Under the pieces are notes generated by a model. That model saw only the letters and a program-made list of their open reading frames with translations, did no database searches and was not told the DNA's origin. A stretch of DNA of 64,000 bases from Xanthostigma xanthostigma (taxonomy: Eukaryota; Arthropoda; Insecta; Raphidioptera; Raphidiidae), in assembly GCA_963575645.1 (NCBI GenBank), contig OY754465.1, forward strand, positions 39,148,401 through 39,212,400, in the 5' to 3' direction. The translations under genes and the position numbers were made by a program. Positions 45,991-58,160 of this stretch are shown here, in pieces (the stretch's first letter is position 1; each line of letters opens with the position of its first letter).

Positions 45991-48501
45991 TTATTAGCTA
46001 ACAACTCGATTAATATAAAATATTCGTCTTTCATCAATTTATTATATTAATGGTAAGAAACATGCAGATATCAAATCATCAATAAAAAATATCCAATATT
46101 TTTTATAATCTACAATATTTATTTACTTACGTAATTAAAGTCTGTCAATAATTGAAATAGAGACACGCCATACTTATTGAAATTTTTCATATAGACACTT
46201 TTATATCAATTAGATCTTTTTTACTATTTGGCTCGCCTCCGTCTTCTCATTATACCTAATAATGTTTTTTTTTTCGTTTTCTATTTATCTCATTTTTTTT
46301 AAATCAACGTTATTGAATACATTCACCACTTGATTGGTACTCGCTTTTACGTAGTGACCTCAACTGTCGATCGTCTACAATCGCGAGTAGACTTATTGAA
46401 ATACAACTATTTCAATGATTTCCTAAGATAGCAATACTGTAATATGAGGGTGTAGGTATATGGATTATGGATGCCACTTTTTTACGTAACGGTGGTACTG
46501 CTGCCACCGAGAAAAGCAGGTCCATTTATTTCTATACACACGTTTTTTGTTACGTTATTCACCGTCATATTACGGTCGCTATATTACAATACCGCTTTCT
46601 CAAGGTCGGTTCCTACGGTGCGTAATTTTACGGACGACACCACGCTTCGTTTACAAATTTTGCCTTTTCAAAGTACCCAATGAAAGAGAATGTATTTTTG
46701 TAGCGGTAGTTCTTATTGTAGTCTAATCAATACTACTTGAACAAAAAATACATTTTAATTCTATTCCAAGCATCAAATTTAAAAATTAAGAAATTTAACC
46801 ATTCGACCAATTCATAATCGTACCTACTGCATGCATACATGAAAAAGTTGAGTTATTTGACTGCACTGACACGGACAACCATAGACAAGTCCGCACCGCA
46901 CCTTTGATCTTACCGACCCTCTGTGGATTGGACACACTGCGTCGCTACCGACAACATTTCTACGGTGCAGAGATACGGGCTTGTCTGCGAAATCACGCAC
47001 CCTAGGATCCGATCATTAGGAAACCAAGGCTTTAGACCTAGAAATGATTACAGAGGTATTGAAAACAGCAAATATTTCTCAAAGTGTCATACTCGTCCAC
47101 AACAATCTGATGATTTCAAGAAATGCAAGCTTAAAGAAAACAAAGCAAACTCCCAACCAATTATTTATTTAACACTAAAAAATTGCAGAATAATCGCCTA
47201 GTGATTTATTTTTGATCAGTAAAATAGTTTAAATCAATTATTGAAAACTCGTTAAAATTCCATTAAAATTTATCAAATAACATTTCACAAAACAGGGAAA
47301 CATTCACTATGATTTAAACAAAACATTATGAAGTTCTCAAGGGAATGAGTTTGTGGTAACATCGAAGTTGTAATCCACAATTTGTTTAATCGATTTGTTT
47401 GCGTAATATGAAATTGGATTTAATTTGTTTGAATTAGATCATGTTTAATTTATATCCAATTCACATGAAATATGTGAAGTTTTTAATGTAAATTGCTAAA
47501 ATAAGAACAGCCATCTTTACGAGCTGAATGATGTTTACTTTGTCAGAGAAACGCGCTTCTAAATCTGATTTTTATATACTTCTGATGGGTTTCAGAAAAG
47601 ATTGTCAAAAAATTTGATTTGACAACAGTTTCCATACATGCAGAAGCCATCTAATGTTGTATTCAAATTCCCTGTAATCCAGAACATTATTGAACTCACA
47701 CAAAAACAAATGATTGTTTTACATAGTAGCAGATCGTTACTTCGTAGTGAAAACTGTACAAAGAACGATGCTAAATACATGTATACACAGTTTAAGAAAA
47801 ATATCGTCTCAATCGATCAATAATTTTTCGAGCGCAGGATCGATTTAAAACTACAATGCTTTTATATTTTGTCAAATTAGATTTTCTGAAAATGCTGACA
47901 ATTATGAGCTCATTTTTGCATATCACCGTCGAATTAAAATCTGTTTACTAATGGGAATTGAAAGCGAATGTAGATGTGAGCACTTAGAACGTCTATGTAG
48001 AGTCTAATAGTCGTATCGATGGAGGTGAAAATAATAATTACTATGTCTATGATCGTATCACAAATAAATAAGTGAGACAGGTTACACTAGCAGAGATAAT
48101 GGGATTGGAACAGCCATTTACTCTTTTGTTAGGCTCACATAGGTGCAGGTTTCTAATTCAAACACCAGATGTTAATCACTTTGTTTTTAATTACGAAAAC
48201 ATCAATTATTTTATTGTTTTATATTTACGTTTCTTTAGCATAAAATTATAACATAACAAAATATTTCATTACGGAAATTAGACCTTTGTTAGTATTCATT
48301 CTTTGTGATTATCTATTCTTTCCGTGAGCGAATATTTCCTAAGCCTCATACAATTTTAATGACAATATAAGTTCGACCATCATATTATGGCCAAGTTACA
48401 CAGGTCGCTCCTAAAGGGTCATAAAGCCAAGGATTGCTCGATAAAAATGTTTATTGTATATACAGTGAGAATCTGAAAATGTGCATCATAATATGTAAAC
48501 A
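45991..48501. repeat. Mostly unassigned; family G copy
   Basis: 46536-46610 repeats 40500-40575 (ACACACGTTTTTTGTTACG, CACCGTCATATTACGGTCG). Around 46850-47050 the DNA is GC-richer and holds a 92-codon frame (46923-47201) with no domain I recognise. Other short frames, including the opposed pair at 47592-47823, look spurious. Confidence 0.4.
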
Positions 48502-49075
48502 AATTCAGCCAATTAGGTGACAGGGTCGTTACAACTTCAAAAATATTAACATTCGACATATTCTAATAAAGAAAATAAAATTTCTATTAACATGTACGGT
48601 GACGCGGGCCACGTCTAGTATTAAATATTATGATATTTGTTAGTCTTTTACATGGTTACATAGATAATAAAAATTAACAAAGGCATGCTTGTTAGCTAAT
48701 TTGACAGATCTACAGAACAAAAGAACAGCTGTTGTTTTTTTATTCTCAAAATTAAAAAGTTAAGAAAAGAAGAATGTTTACAAAACCAGAATAGTAAACT
48801 GTTATGAAAAAAATTCTATTATTATATAGAAAACAGCGTTTTAGCTTATATATATTTTGCGCATTTGTCGATTTTCCCCCAAAAAAATAAGCCTCTTCAT
48901 ATTCGCATGTCAAACATGTTCCCAAAAATTTGATTTCAATCCGCTCATCCGACTGATCTGTATCTATTTCAAAGACAAACAGGCTAACAGAAAACCAGAC
49001 GCACAGACTTTTTGATTCAAGGAATCTCAAAACGAAAACACTGTATTTTGGAAAGTGAAATTTTTGTATATGAAG
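48502..49075 (-). mobile_element. Family B repeat copy (B7), diverged
   Basis: It runs from ATTCAGCCAATTAGGTGAC through AGATCTACAGAACAAAAG and TTGATTTCAATCCGCTCATC. The terminal hairpin is not preserved. The frame at 48752-49030 is part of it. Confidence 0.7.
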
Positions 49076-49589
49076 TTATTAAAAATTTGATTACGCCAAT
49101 CAGTCCCGCTTCATAAGAAAACCCTTAAAACGAAAAATAAACTTATTTTATTATTTTCAATTTGGCAGAACATTGAAATTTTATGAACTGATTGGAAATA
49201 ACTGACAAATTATTATAGAAAAAAATGTAACGTCCTTATACAACAGTGATGTGTTTTCATTAAGTGATTTATTCAAAAATCATTTTAAAAGTATATAATA
49301 TACATATATTTTTTCTTTTTTTTGTTAATCAGTGATTTCAGGTTTTTAGTCTTTATTTCTTTTAATCTATGTGAAAATCTGGAATATTTTTTGCAAAACA
49401 CAAAATCAGATAAATTGAAAATTTTTGCATCCTTTTTCCCCTATGATTCATACTTTCGGGTTCTCTGATTATATTTGATAATTATCATTTTCATTTCAAA
49501 ACTTAACAAAATTTGAAGGCTAATAAAATGTGTATAATCATTAGATTCCACAATAATTGCTTAAACGTTGCCGAAAACTTTTTTTTTTG
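49076..49589. other. AT-rich DNA, no gene seen
   Basis: No gene or repeat partner is recognised. Confidence 0.4.
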
Positions 49590-50166
49590 TTTTGACGTGA
49601 TAACGTCTTATAAATTGATGAATCACCAATCTTATAAATTGATGAAACACCGGCTGCATGCACTAAAAAGTGTAACGTTCGTAACGTTCCGCCTGACCCT
49701 GTGCGTTCTTTTCTCGAAAACGGCCCTAACGATTTGGATGAAATTTACTGAAAAGGGATTTTGGGGGGCAAAAAATCGTTTTAGCTAGGTCTCATCTTTC
49801 GAAAAAATCGTTTTCATACAAATTTTATCATTATAAAAATCAATTTTTTGACGTATGAAAATACTTAAATATTGTAAGTAGGTTTTGGAATTTTATATAA
49901 ACAGTGAAACAATTATTTTCAAAATATTATGACAATTAATCTTTGAGACTTAAAATAAATACGAAAGAAAGAAAGTTAAAAAAAACAATTATTATTAAAT
50001 AGGTGGTGAGTATTTTAATACATAAAATTAATCTAAATTTGAAGCGAAAGATGCAATATCATAGATTCGAATTATTATAATTATTATATGTAGAATTTAG
50101 GTTATGTATTACGGAATACGTTATCACGTAAAACTATCGTCCGTAAACCGACTTTACAGACAACCA
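49590..50166 (-). mobile_element. Family A repeat, subtype A2, copy b
   Basis: Inverted relative to the other three copies. It starts TTTTGACGTGATAACGTC and ends CCGACTTTACAGACAACCA before a T-run. The minisatellite is reduced to a single GTAACGTTCGTAACGTTCCG. The interior matches A2 at 45386. The frame at 49513-49788 overlaps it and is spurious. Confidence 0.82.
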
Positions 50167-50285
50167 TTTTTTTTTTTTTTTATTTATAATTATATCATAA
50201 ATACATTTTGTTCTCTCTAAAAATCTAACTTATAAAAACAGTTTTGGAGTCGTTTAATAAATAACGTAACAATTGTATTTTCAAG

Positions 50286-50423
50286 GCAAGATTAATACGC
50301 GAAGTCAAAGGCTCTACTACTGTTGCTGTCGAGCAGGACGCAGCCCCGTGAGACAAGACTGTAATACGGTTGTCGCTGCCGTGTTTCATCTCAATCGCGT
50401 ACGAAGCCACCGGTAGCGGCTAG
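50286..50423 (+). mobile_element. Helitron-like 3' end
   Basis: The sequence GCCGTGTTTCATCTCAATCG runs to GCCACCGGTAGCGGCTAG followed by T. A GC-rich self-complementary stretch closed by CTAG is a Helitron-type terminus. Related sequence occurs inverted at 50587-50690 and again at 58720-58909. The 5' end is not identified. Confidence 0.45.
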
Positions 50424-50586
50424 TTTGAGATAATATTCACTAGTGTTTGCAAAAAAACAGGGCATGCTATACTAATTGCACAATTAACTGTTTAACATTT
50501 TTAACGCCATTAATATTTATGTAAAATATTATGCATATTGTAAATATTTTGAATTGACTAAACAGAATCGAAGGTTTTATAAGGAA

Positions 50587-50690
50587 CTAGTCACTACCCG
50601 CGGCTATGTACGCGTTTGAGATAAAACACGGCAGCGAACAACAGTAATAGAGCCGTCGGCTCCACCGTATTGCTGTACTACTTTAAAACA
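50587..50690 (-). mobile_element. Helitron-like 3' end, opposed copy
   Basis: On the minus strand GCTGCCGTGTTTTATCTCAA is followed by GCCGCGGGTAGTGACTAG then T. It faces the copy at 50286-50423, 163 bp away, with converging CTAG termini. Confidence 0.45.
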
Positions 50691-52039
50691 TAATGTTTAT
50701 ACACATTGAATTTTTCTTTTTTTCTGGGAGGGGGATCAGAAACCTTTACGAGCACGCGCAGAACAACTCACCAAAGTTTGATTGTAATCGGATGAATGAT
50801 ATAGGAACGCGTAGAACACGAACAGACATTAATTTTTATATTTAAGGAATAATAGATTGTAGATTGTGTATATATTCAAAATTTTGAACGCAATCTGAGT
50901 ACATTGTTAAAATCTTCGACTGGAGGGGGGGAGGATAAAAATTTGTTTTCTCCTATCTAAAAATATTTATTATTTCCTATTTTCAAAAACAAAAATATAT
51001 TATAAATATATATTTTGTAAACCTTATTGGGTATCAATAAATGTTTATGTTTTTATTTTGAAAAGTTTTCTTAAACGTCTACCAACTTTAAGGAAAAAAA
51101 TATCGTAGTTTTCTATTGTTCTTGAAATAATCCTTCGCACTTTTTCAAGTCACAAAAATATAATTTCATATTTATGTCTCATTAAAGAAACATGTATAAA
51201 ATCCGCATTTTAAAATTAATTAATTAATAATTTAAAAAAAACACTTACCAGTAATTATTGTATAATTTTTGACCCACAAATAGTAAACGCAACAAAATAC
51301 ATCGCTGATTAAAACCAAACAAAAAAGTATCTTGGCACAGTTTTCTTTTTAAACAATTATTACTTAAAACTTTGAAAACTAACGGTCGTTTTAACTTTAA
51401 CAATGAAAGATGAGTTTATGAAACAATTTTTATTAAAAAAACGTTATATTAATAAGTAGTTATGAATAATAATGAACTTTTCACTTGAACTGTTTCAACA
51501 GTTAGTAGGCAATACAATCCAACAACAATGAAGAGAAAGAGTCTCACTCACTCGCTATTCTGTTCCATTCATATTATATTAAGTTCATACACATACATAC
51601 ATAGCATACACACAGTGTTGTGTAACGCGTCGCAAACTCGGTCTTTCTATGCTGAGTGGCGTCGGTACACTCGAATGCGCTCACCCCGGCGTCCGTAGCG
51701 GCGTCGATCGTAAGCGTCGCTTCTATCTTTGCGATGGCAGATTTCTAACGCACGCATGCGTCGTTTCCTATAATTGACACACAGATATAAAATCTCATGG
51801 ATAGACTAAGCGTTATATCTTCAATAAAAAAAAATAGCATTACCTAATTTTACATTTTTGGTACATTCCCCGCAAGTGATTAATAAAATTCGGAAAAAAA
51901 CTTTGTGTCTGGAACATATAACTAATGTAGTAGGGTAAGGAAACACTACGTCAAACTTCGTGATAAAATGTACATTTATTTTTGAGGTTACAGTTCTTTT
52001 GGAGCGTTATGAAATAATGATAAGACTGAATTTTTGTGA
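50691..52039. other. AT-rich DNA with one CpG-rich patch
   Basis: At about 51600-51770 the sequence becomes GC- and CpG-rich (GTAACGCGTCGCAAACTCGG, CCCCGGCGTCCGTAGCGGCG). No frame or repeat partner is visible. It could be an unmethylated regulatory segment or an element edge. Confidence 0.4.
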
Positions 52040-52129
52040 TGTAACAACAAAATTAACAGGGTAAAGTTGCTTGCAGAAGCGCGCGCATAATGTAACATGA
52101 AAATTAACAGGATGACGTTGCTTGCAGAA
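52040..52129. repeat. 52 bp-period direct repeat
   Basis: AAAATTAACAGG followed by GTTGCTTGCAGAA occurs at 52040-52077 and 52092-52129 with few differences. The minus-strand frame 52007-52198 reads the repeat as a repeated peptide and is not accepted as a gene. Confidence 0.55.
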
Positions 52130-54609
52130 AATGGTTGTCAACAGAATAAGAGATAGTGATTGTTGGCTTAAACTAGTGGAGATGCATTCGCCGTACATAA
52201 ATGTAGTTGGTTCTCAGTTCAATGAGTGAGAAGGGTAGAATATGGTAGAGACCATGTTCGCATGCGCGTAGCGTCTAAAAGCTGCATTTATGCCAATCTC
52301 ACTCTCGTCCTTTTATTATTTACTTTTTAAATTGTTTGCATGCAAATTCAAAATTCGTTTTTAGTCAGAATAAAGAAGTATGACATCTTACGCACTTACA
52401 TAAGTACTCGTACCCATTTTTCTGTTATGACAATAAATACATTTATTTTTAGAGTAACTTCTTTGAAGAAAAACTTCTTTAGGCGTGGTAGGTAGAAGTA
52501 ATCCCGACCGGATATTTAAAAAGCATTACGGAATAGTGGCGGGGAAAGACGGAAACAATATCTAAATATAACAGTATTGGTATTATTATTTAACTCACTA
52601 AACACACATTCTATTTTTTTTATTTTTTTTTCTTGTCAGTTTGTATCAAAATATTTGTTATAGAAGCAATGAAAGGTTTTTTCGAAAAATCCATTAAGGA
52701 CCTCTACGCTCTCTGGTAAATCGAGCTTACTCTCGATTGATATGGGCATTTACTACGCAGTGAGGGGGAACCCTACCAATAATCTTGACGAGTATCAAAA
52801 CTTTAAACTGTAATTAATTTATGGTTCTTTTACTAATTGGGCTAATAGAGTTAGGTATACCTATTAATACTGACAGCAATGTACGATATATTGATTTTGA
52901 AAATATTAGTGATCATTTTTTGTTGTACCTATCCAGTAGCCTCTCCGAAAAAATGGTATAAAATGTAAGGCTAGCTTTTATTTGTTGCACTACCCCCTAT
53001 AAACTATATATGTATGCAATCACGTAAAGTGATCTATTACACCACTATTGCTGTAAAGTAAAGCAATACTGATCGCGCCTATTTCGTAGTCAAATGGTGT
53101 TTGCTTGTTTTTTTATAACGTGTTATTAGACGAGTTGAACTATGAAAAATTTTGAAAATTAAGTGACAACTAATAGTTTTATGTCATGCGTATTGGTATT
53201 ATGACTCGTATGACTGATAAACCACGCTACTTATCTTTTTACCAACGTTTTTATTTAGTCGCTTTTCGTGTGTGTCGGGCGAAACTTTGTAATTGATTTT
53301 AAACTAACTTCCTGATTAGATAAAAACTTAAAATTTTTAACATAACTCAGAATTAGATGACAATTCAGTAAAATACTAAAATAAAGAAGAAAATAATAAA
53401 AGAAATAAAGAAAATTTAATAAACACATACAATTAATTCTTACTTATTGCACATAACAATCGTCGGTCGTAGATCAGTTAGTTATATATTTATTTTTTAC
53501 AATGTATTTTTGTTCTTACCACGTTTTTATTAACTTAAAAGAAGAAAATAATAATATAAATCATTTTTTTTTCTAATATACCACATTTTTATAAAATAAT
53601 TTCTTGTGAAATAATTTTTGTAGTATTTGAAACGAAAAACGTGGTGCGCATTATTCGTTTTATCTCATAAATATATTTTTTCATTGATAGCTACTCTCTG
53701 CACTTCTTATATAACTGTCGCATGCGCCCCACCATTTTTGTCTCAATTCCTACGAGTTAAAAAAATGATTTTATACTTTTTGGTTCGTTTTAAAAACGTG
53801 GTATATTAAAAAAATGTTTTATTTATTTTTTAAGCATAACACTTAACCCATCACGAATAGTTGGATTCGTCTACATTAATATAATACGCTATGTCTGTGA
53901 ATATGGTTAACCACCGTATTCCAGAATCTTGCTCACGTTTCTATCTACTGCGCATGACTTTAAAACTCCCTCTTTCTCTACAGAATCATGAAACCAACTG
54001 TACAGACAGAGAAACACGTTTACCTGTTAACCGTCAAATTTCATCTTTGTCTTTTGTATAATGAAACAAACTGTTCAGCAAAGGATAACTAGATTTTCAT
54101 TTATATCGTTACCTGTTAAACGTGACAACTTTCTTTGTCTGTCAATGTGGAGCTATGCGTATTGTAGACGAAGATGGGATATTAACGTTCTGCTATTATT
54201 TTTTTTGTTATGGATCGAGGCAAGGTAACGTTTTACCTGAAGGCTAAAATTGACAAAGCGGTAAAGATGAAGTTATCTAGATCTGCGTATTTTATATGGA
54301 AATTGTCGTAATAATACAAAGTTACGTTATTAATGAAACTTCGGATAAAACTTTGCAAACAGAATTATACAGTATATGTAAAGCATTTAACTAAGTTTAG
54401 CAATCATATGTGAACATTCAAATTTTATGTTTCAATCGAGCGATTTCGCTTTCATTATTATAAAATAAAACGTACATTTTTTTAACTTTCCCTATCAAAT
54501 AACTGGTTTACATCCATGTAAAATGAACCATCACGCACTAGTGCGATAAAGTAAAATTGTAGTAGTTTTAATCATAGATTAAAAAAAATAATATTTCTCA
54601 TATTACTCC
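52130..54609. other. AT-rich unassigned DNA
   Basis: Near 54020-54150 two TACCTGTTAA words, each followed by CGTCAAATTTC or CGTGACAACTTTC and CTTTGTC, form a weak direct repeat. No gene is recognised. Confidence 0.35.
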
Positions 54610-54674
54610 ATGCCGAGCGCGAACTCTCGGGATATTGTACACGATAGACTATTGCGTATCACTGCTCGGCCACG
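54610..54674 (-). pseudogene. tRNA-like relic
   Basis: TGCCGAGC and GCTCGGC pair as an outer stem. On the minus strand TGGCCGAGCAGTGATACGC serves as an A-box-like stretch and GAGAGTTCGCGCTCGG as a B-box-like stretch. Internal arms are not convincing. Confidence 0.3.
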
Positions 54675-55470
54675 CAAGTAATGTCTGCGCTAAGCAAACA
54701 TGCGCCTATCTACACTACACAAAGCGTGCTGGTTAGACATATTATCGAAAACGAACTGTCGAAAATTTTAGAAATACTGAAAAGAATTGAAAATCAGCTA
54801 TTTTATAGTAGGAACGTGCAAAAAATATAGTGTATAGCTTGTACGTAATGAAATTGCCACTCGTGTTATTGTTTAATTGGGTTCTATTTCTGCTTCTATA
54901 GATAGGTCTTATGTGAACATCAGAGTAAGGTACGAATATTTTCGACAGACACTTCACAATATAAAAAAGCGGCACAGTTTTTTATGAATTTTTTTCGCCG
55001 CTACATCAGGCGAACCGTACTATAATTATAGGTCACCTTTACTGTTTCAGAACCGTAGTATAGGTACCACGCAAAATAAGTTTAGAAAATGAAATTACAG
55101 ACAATTATATTTTCACAGGTATATTTATATTCGCCTGTTGATATTTTTTGCACCAATAAATTCTACATAACAAGTCACGAAAAATGTGTTTTTTATTTAT
55201 TAAGAACAAATCAAGAAAGTATTTTATAGATTCAAATAAGATTTCACACAAGAAATTATTCATGCCCATACTTCCACCACATCGCCCGTCACTCCCACCA
55301 CGTTTGTGATCAGGTATTATATTTTAACATGGCCTTCACTCGCGGTCTCGCTTTCCTTGCTGTCGGTATTTTGTACTTCTAAACTTCCTTTAGTGTAACA
55401 AAACAAAATCAAACAGACAAAAAAATTGAACATTTTATTGATATCTTCTTATCCTATAAACAGTATGTTG
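54675..55470. other. AT-rich DNA, no gene seen
   Basis: The frame at 54742-54975 has no recognised domain. Nothing else is apparent. Confidence 0.4.
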
Positions 55471-55992
55471 AAAGGACCTCGCACAAACGTTATGGGATTT
55501 GGTTCTTGGTTAAATTCATCGAGAAAAACGTTTAAAGGTCACTAATAAAAAGTGTTTATAGGCAAATAGCCTAAAAACCAATAGATTTTTAGCTACAGAT
55601 ATGTTTAGCGATATTTAAGATATAGGGATATCCATTGAATTCACTAACATGTTCCATGTTCAACTGTTGTGCTTTTTTATAAGAAATAGAAAAATAGTTG
55701 AATACTAGGTAATGTTGGAAGGTGTCACCCTGTATAAATTAATAATGTGGTATTCGGATTCAGCGCATTGGAAAACATATTTCTAGAGCTTAGGATTTTT
55801 TAAGATTGTGAATTCAATGGATATCCCTATATCTAAAATCTTGCTAAACATATCTTTAACTAAAAATCTATTGGTTTTTAGGTTATGCGCTCATGGACAC
55901 TTTTTATTAGTGACCTATAAACTATAAAATAAAACCTTTTTCGATCAATTTAATCGAGAACCAAACCCCATAATGTTTGTGCGGGGTCCTTT
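55471..55992. mobile_element. 522 bp foldback element, ends ~185 bp
   Basis: AAAGGACCTCGCACAAACGT at the left is mirrored by ATGTTTGTGCGGGGTCCTTT at the right. The arms also share GGTCACTAATAAAAAGTGT, CCAATAGATTTTTAG and GATATAGGGATATCCATTG. The interior (~160 bp) includes GGTGTCACCCTGTATAAATT. No coding frame. Confidence 0.83.
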
Positions 55993-56200
55993 CGTTAAAA
56001 ACTTGCATTCCAAACGGAATTTCAATTTTATTTATTTACATTAATGTCATGGGGTTCAAATTTATTCTAGTATATTTTATGTTGGAATAACTCGATTTAT
56101 TGAATTATAATCACATCGATATTTTTTTGGAAGTGAAAAGAATGCTTTGTTTTGAGATCAATTATGTTATAATAACAATAATTATAATAATTATAAAAAT

Positions 56201-56506
56201 AATAATAATAAAATCATCGAATTCTCAGCTCCTGCTGAAACGAATATAGCCGAGAAGAAGACTGAGAAGCGGACAAAATATCAAGACCTTCTTTTTGGAC
56301 TCAGGAAGCAGTATCCAGAGTATTCTGTCAAATTAATTGTTCTTATAATTGATGTTTTTGGAGGAGCCAAATCGTCACTGTTGGCAAAAATAAAATCTAT
56401 TTCGACATGTCGGCGTAATGCTGAGTCACTAGTCTATCGCATGCAAAAATCCGTGTTTATCGGGTCGCTCCGTGTACTCCGTGCGCACGACCCAAACTCA
56501 CTGTAA
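56201..56506 (+). pseudogene. LINE C-terminal region remnant
   Basis: The frame is open from about 56201 to TAA at 56504-56506. It reads IIEFSAPAETNIAEKKTEK, RTKYQDLLFGLRKQYPEY and a VFGGAKSSLLAKIKSI segment. It ends LVYRMQKSVFIGSLRVLRAH. The layout (EFsxPAdxNIxxkexEK, YxdL, IIvGAxG-like, LQKxaxxGsxrilR) matches the C-terminal region that follows the reverse transcriptase in many LINE proteins. The usual GALG-like motif is altered to FGGA. No reverse transcriptase core is left. Identification is from memory of the family pattern. Confidence 0.65.
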
Positions 56507-56724
56507 TCGCGCATTTCATGGTTTGAGACGCAGTTATAGTTGCACCTTGCTCCGCAAGTACCTATCCCTTGTATGACGGTGACGAACCTGAAATTTTGGG
56601 TGCTTGTGGATACAGAATTCTTTACGGAATTTTTTTCTTCTCATAATAATAATAGTAATAATAAGTTCTCATAACTCCTAAATGGAGCCTAGGGTCTCGA
56701 CGAAAATTTTTAATATAGTTCTTT

Positions 56725-56860
56725 AAATAAATAAAATTGTCGATCAATTTTTCTCAGACCAATTTATATTGACAAAAAATAAAAAAATAACAAATCAATG
56801 TATTTATTTGAAGAGTTCTATTCAGACGTTAATCATAGATTTGAATTTTTAATAGAGTCC
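56725..56860 (-). repeat. Family C fragment
   Basis: Minus-strand ATGATTAACGTCTGAATAG, then AATTGGTCTGAGAAAAATT, matches the outer part of family C. It abuts the LINE remnant below. Confidence 0.6.
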
Positions 56861-56882
56861 TATCTTTTGCCATATTTTTTAC

Positions 56883-57083
56883 TTAAAGCCAGATAGTTCC
56901 TTGTTCCATAAATTCTTCACGAACAGTTCGTCTCCAGGATATTTTTGGTCTTCCTCTTTTTCGGTATCGCTGTGGATTCACATTCAAGACACTTTTTGCT
57001 ATGTCGTCATCTGTCTTTCGCTGCATGTGTCTTATCCAATTCCATTTCTTACGTTTTATAGTTTTTATAGATTTTAAATTATG
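56883..57083 (-). pseudogene. LINE C-terminal remnant
   Basis: The minus-strand frame is open from 57083 to TAA (56883-56885). It reads KKWNWIRHMQRKTDDDIAKS, then NPQRYRKRGRPKISWRRTV and REEFMEQGTIWL. W-x-GH/RHxxRM..D and GRPkxxWRRtv are hallmarks of the C-terminal end of many LINE reverse transcriptase proteins. The reverse transcriptase itself is absent, and a stop codon lies just upstream. The opposite orientation and different sequence to 56201-56506 show it is a separate insertion. Confidence 0.7.
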
Positions 57084-58011
57084 TTATAGTTTACGAGTAA
57101 AATTTTTTTAGCAAAAAATAAAAATAGTAACATGAAACGAAATTTTAAGTTAAAAATAATTAATCGATCGATGTTCATTTGATCGTAATCAAAGTCGCGC
57201 TTCAAACACATTTATAATTATGCAGGTTCAACTATATCCAGTTCACGAATGTGTTATATTTTCCTTTTTACGTTTTAACTACTTTAAAGTACTTTAAAGC
57301 ACTGTAGAGCGTACGTTTAACGTTCTTATCGTAACTCAAAGTAGAATGATGTAGAGATAAATTTTGATATAATGAATGTGTAGGGAAAAGGCTCCGGTAA
57401 CCGACCACTCACCTTTACGTTCGTGTTGCTGGCCCCTCAAAAATCTATACCGGAAAACTGAGTATGGTACTAAAATATCCATAATCAGTACCTACCACGG
57501 TAGTACGACAAAGGTTTTCCCAAAAGCCTTGAGGTGGACAACGTGACGTATTACTGGCCGTCTCACTTTGCTACAAAGAGTCAAATTACTCATCATTAGA
57601 TAAATAATATATCACAAGGACAGTACAATGCGTACATATGTGACGTAAATTTTACATATTACTATTTATAATTAAAAAAAAAAAACGAGTGTACTTTAGA
57701 CCACACGACTGAAGTAAAACTTCTTCTGCCATAATTAGTTATTATTCACCCGAAAAATTATAAATATGAACTTTAAAATGATTTTACAATTTTATTCACT
57801 TTAAACGTAGAATATTTAATGTATATTGAACAAAATATTGATTTATAAAATTGTTCAAGAACGAAATGAACAGTCTAATAAGAAGAAAGAAATATAAACA
57901 TAAAGATAATGAAAACAAAAGTAATACATTGCAATTACTTAGCTCTCGTTGGACTTTAAGCGTAAATTTTTATGAAATATTATTTAAAGTAGATTTACAA
58001 AACTTTTTTCT
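57084..58011. other. Unassigned DNA
   Basis: 57390-57560 is less AT-rich (GGCTCCGGTAACCGACCACTC, GTACCTACCACGGTAGTACG) but holds no frame or repeat partner that I recognise. The rest is AT-rich. Confidence 0.35.
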
Positions 58012-58160
58012 GTCACCCGATAGCGCCACTGGCAAGTAAAGTATGTGTCATTCAATTGTTAGTACTGCTTATATTTTCGGCCACCTGATGGCGTCACTAG
58101 CCAGTGAAGTATATTTGTTTCGGTCACCTGATGGCGCCACTAGCCAGCGAAGTATTTGTC
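58012..58160 (+). promoter_or_regulatory. Three tandem CTCF-like units
   Basis: Three degenerate units (58012-58052, 58079-58121, 58122-58160) share CACCTGATGGCGCCACTAG, followed by CCAGYGAAGTAT. Units two and three are 43 bp apart. Read on the + strand, TCACCTGATGGCGC fits the vertebrate CTCF consensus at 12 of 14 positions and also the ATGGCGCC core of fly CTCF. Repeat structure is plain; protein binding is inference. Confidence 0.5.

Noticed and set aside
46923-47201. 92-codon frame in a GC-richer patch
   Set aside because: No recognisable domain and no splice or promoter context; kept only as part of an unassigned interval.
52007-52198. 63-codon frame with a repeated peptide
   Set aside because: The peptide repeat merely reflects a non-coding 52 bp direct repeat.
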